A stretch of 64,000 nucleotides of DNA from Brevibacillus brevis (GTDB taxonomy: Bacteria; Bacillota; Bacilli; Brevibacillales; Brevibacillaceae): positions 2,132,501 to 2,196,500 of the forward strand of contig NZ_CP134050.1 of assembly GCF_031583145.1 (NCBI RefSeq). The letters run 5' to 3'. The translations under genes were made by a program, and so were the position numbers. This document shows, one piece after another, positions 63,699 through 64,000 of the stretch (positions are counted from its first letter, which is position 1; each line of letters starts with the position of its first letter). The notes beneath the pieces are model-generated. The model saw only the letters and a program-made list of their open reading frames with translations. It was not told where the DNA came from and made no database searches.

Positions 63699-64000
63699 TT
63701 GGAGCGCTTGGCACAGTGGATCAAGGAATCGTCGAAATGCGTGGTTTTTACGGGGGCGGGGATGTCGACCGAGAGCGGGCTGCCTGATTTTCGTTCGCAG
63801 ACAGGACTGTGGCGCGGACAGGATCCGATGAAATTGGCCAGTACCCATGCCCTTGCGCACAATCGGGAGGATTTCGCCGACTTCTACCGGATGCGGATCG
63901 AAGGATTGCTTGCGTGCGAGCCGCACAGGGGACACTATATTCTTGCCGATTGGGAGCAGCGGGGGTGGGTGCGCGGATTGATCACCCAAAACGTGGACGG
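63699..64000 (+). CDS. Sirtuin (NAD-dependent protein deacylase), N-terminal part
   Basis: The gene runs off the right end; 100 residues are seen. SIR2 motifs VVFTGAGMSTESGLPDFRSQTGLW and LITQNVDG are present. These enzymes deacetylate acyl-lysine using NAD+. The start TTG at 63699 is chosen because GGGAGG precedes it. An in-frame ATG at 63651 has no ribosome site but cannot be excluded. A TACAAT at 63645-63650 could be the -10 element. Confidence 0.92.
   Translation, partial: MERLAQWIKESSKCVVFTGAGMSTESGLPDFRSQTGLWRGQDPMKLASTHALAHNREDFADFYRMRIEGLLACEPHRGHYILADWEQRGWVRGLITQNVD

Overview
The window is a gene-dense chromosomal core segment of a fairly high-GC, endospore-forming Firmicute. Sporulation genes (SpoIID-like, spoVB, sigK), strong GGAGG-type ribosome sites with frequent GTG/TTG starts, T-box leaders, a 6S RNA and the gene order queA-tgt-yajC-spoVB-comN-sec-recJ-apt-relA-dtd-amidase-hemZ-hisS-aspS-6S-tcdA-rarA-cymR-cysteine desulfurase-recD2-alaS-ireB-ruvX-DUF1292-mltG-udk all match Bacillales. 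The GC content and accessory genes suggest a Brevibacillus-like member of the Paenibacillaceae; that is an inference, since no rRNA or marker comparison could be run.

Layout. 1-9.9 kb: SpoIID-like tail, tRNA queuosine genes, yajC and separate secD/secF, interleaved with a CorA transporter, a DUF421 membrane protein and, on the minus strand, spoVB. 10-21.8 kb: cation efflux, recJ, apt, relA, dtd, an SDR-like protein, a five-SH3 amidase (minus strand) and hemZ. 21.8-29.6 kb: T-box-hisS-aspS, 6S RNA, tcdA, rarA, a newly recognised 57-residue minus-strand protein, cymR and a cysteine desulfurase. 29.6-39.7 kb: a decayed chemoreceptor remnant, recD2, small proteins, a manganese riboswitch with a TerC-type gene, an AI-2E family permease, T-box-alaS, ireB, ruvX and a DUF1292 gene. 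39.7-40.2 kb: a non-coding nested palindrome. 40.2-49.3 kb: mltG, O-methyltransferase, udk, a class B PBP, a JAMM peptidase, an HD-GYP protein, small membrane proteins, a lipoprotein and an uninterrupted sigK.

49.6-64 kb is more accessory: an unknown membrane-anchored protein, a Crp-type regulator between two DUF606 half-transporters, a metallo-hydrolase, a CarD-like regulator, a YbaK deacylase, a divergent CapA-like/Mur-ligase-like pair, a tandem NlpC/P60 protein with one degenerate domain, a proline-rich protein, a copper/oxidase-assembly operon (ctaG-SCO1-YtkA lipoprotein), a DsbB/thioredoxin pair, a PrpE-like phosphatase and the start of a sirtuin.

Functional themes are translation and tRNA supply (queA, tgt, hisS, aspS, alaS, dtd, ybaK, tcdA), protein export (yajC, secDF), recombination and repair (recJ, rarA, recD2, ruvX), stringent and purine control (relA, apt), cysteine/sulfur control (cymR, desulfurase) and envelope/sporulation. 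No tRNA, rRNA, CRISPR array, transposase or prophage gene was recognised. The most unusual items are the nested palindrome at 39.8-40.0 kb, the CapA/Mur-ligase pair, the half-dead NlpC/P60 protein, the Crp-DUF606 cassette, the hairpin that hides the DUF421 ribosome site, and the unassigned structured leaders.
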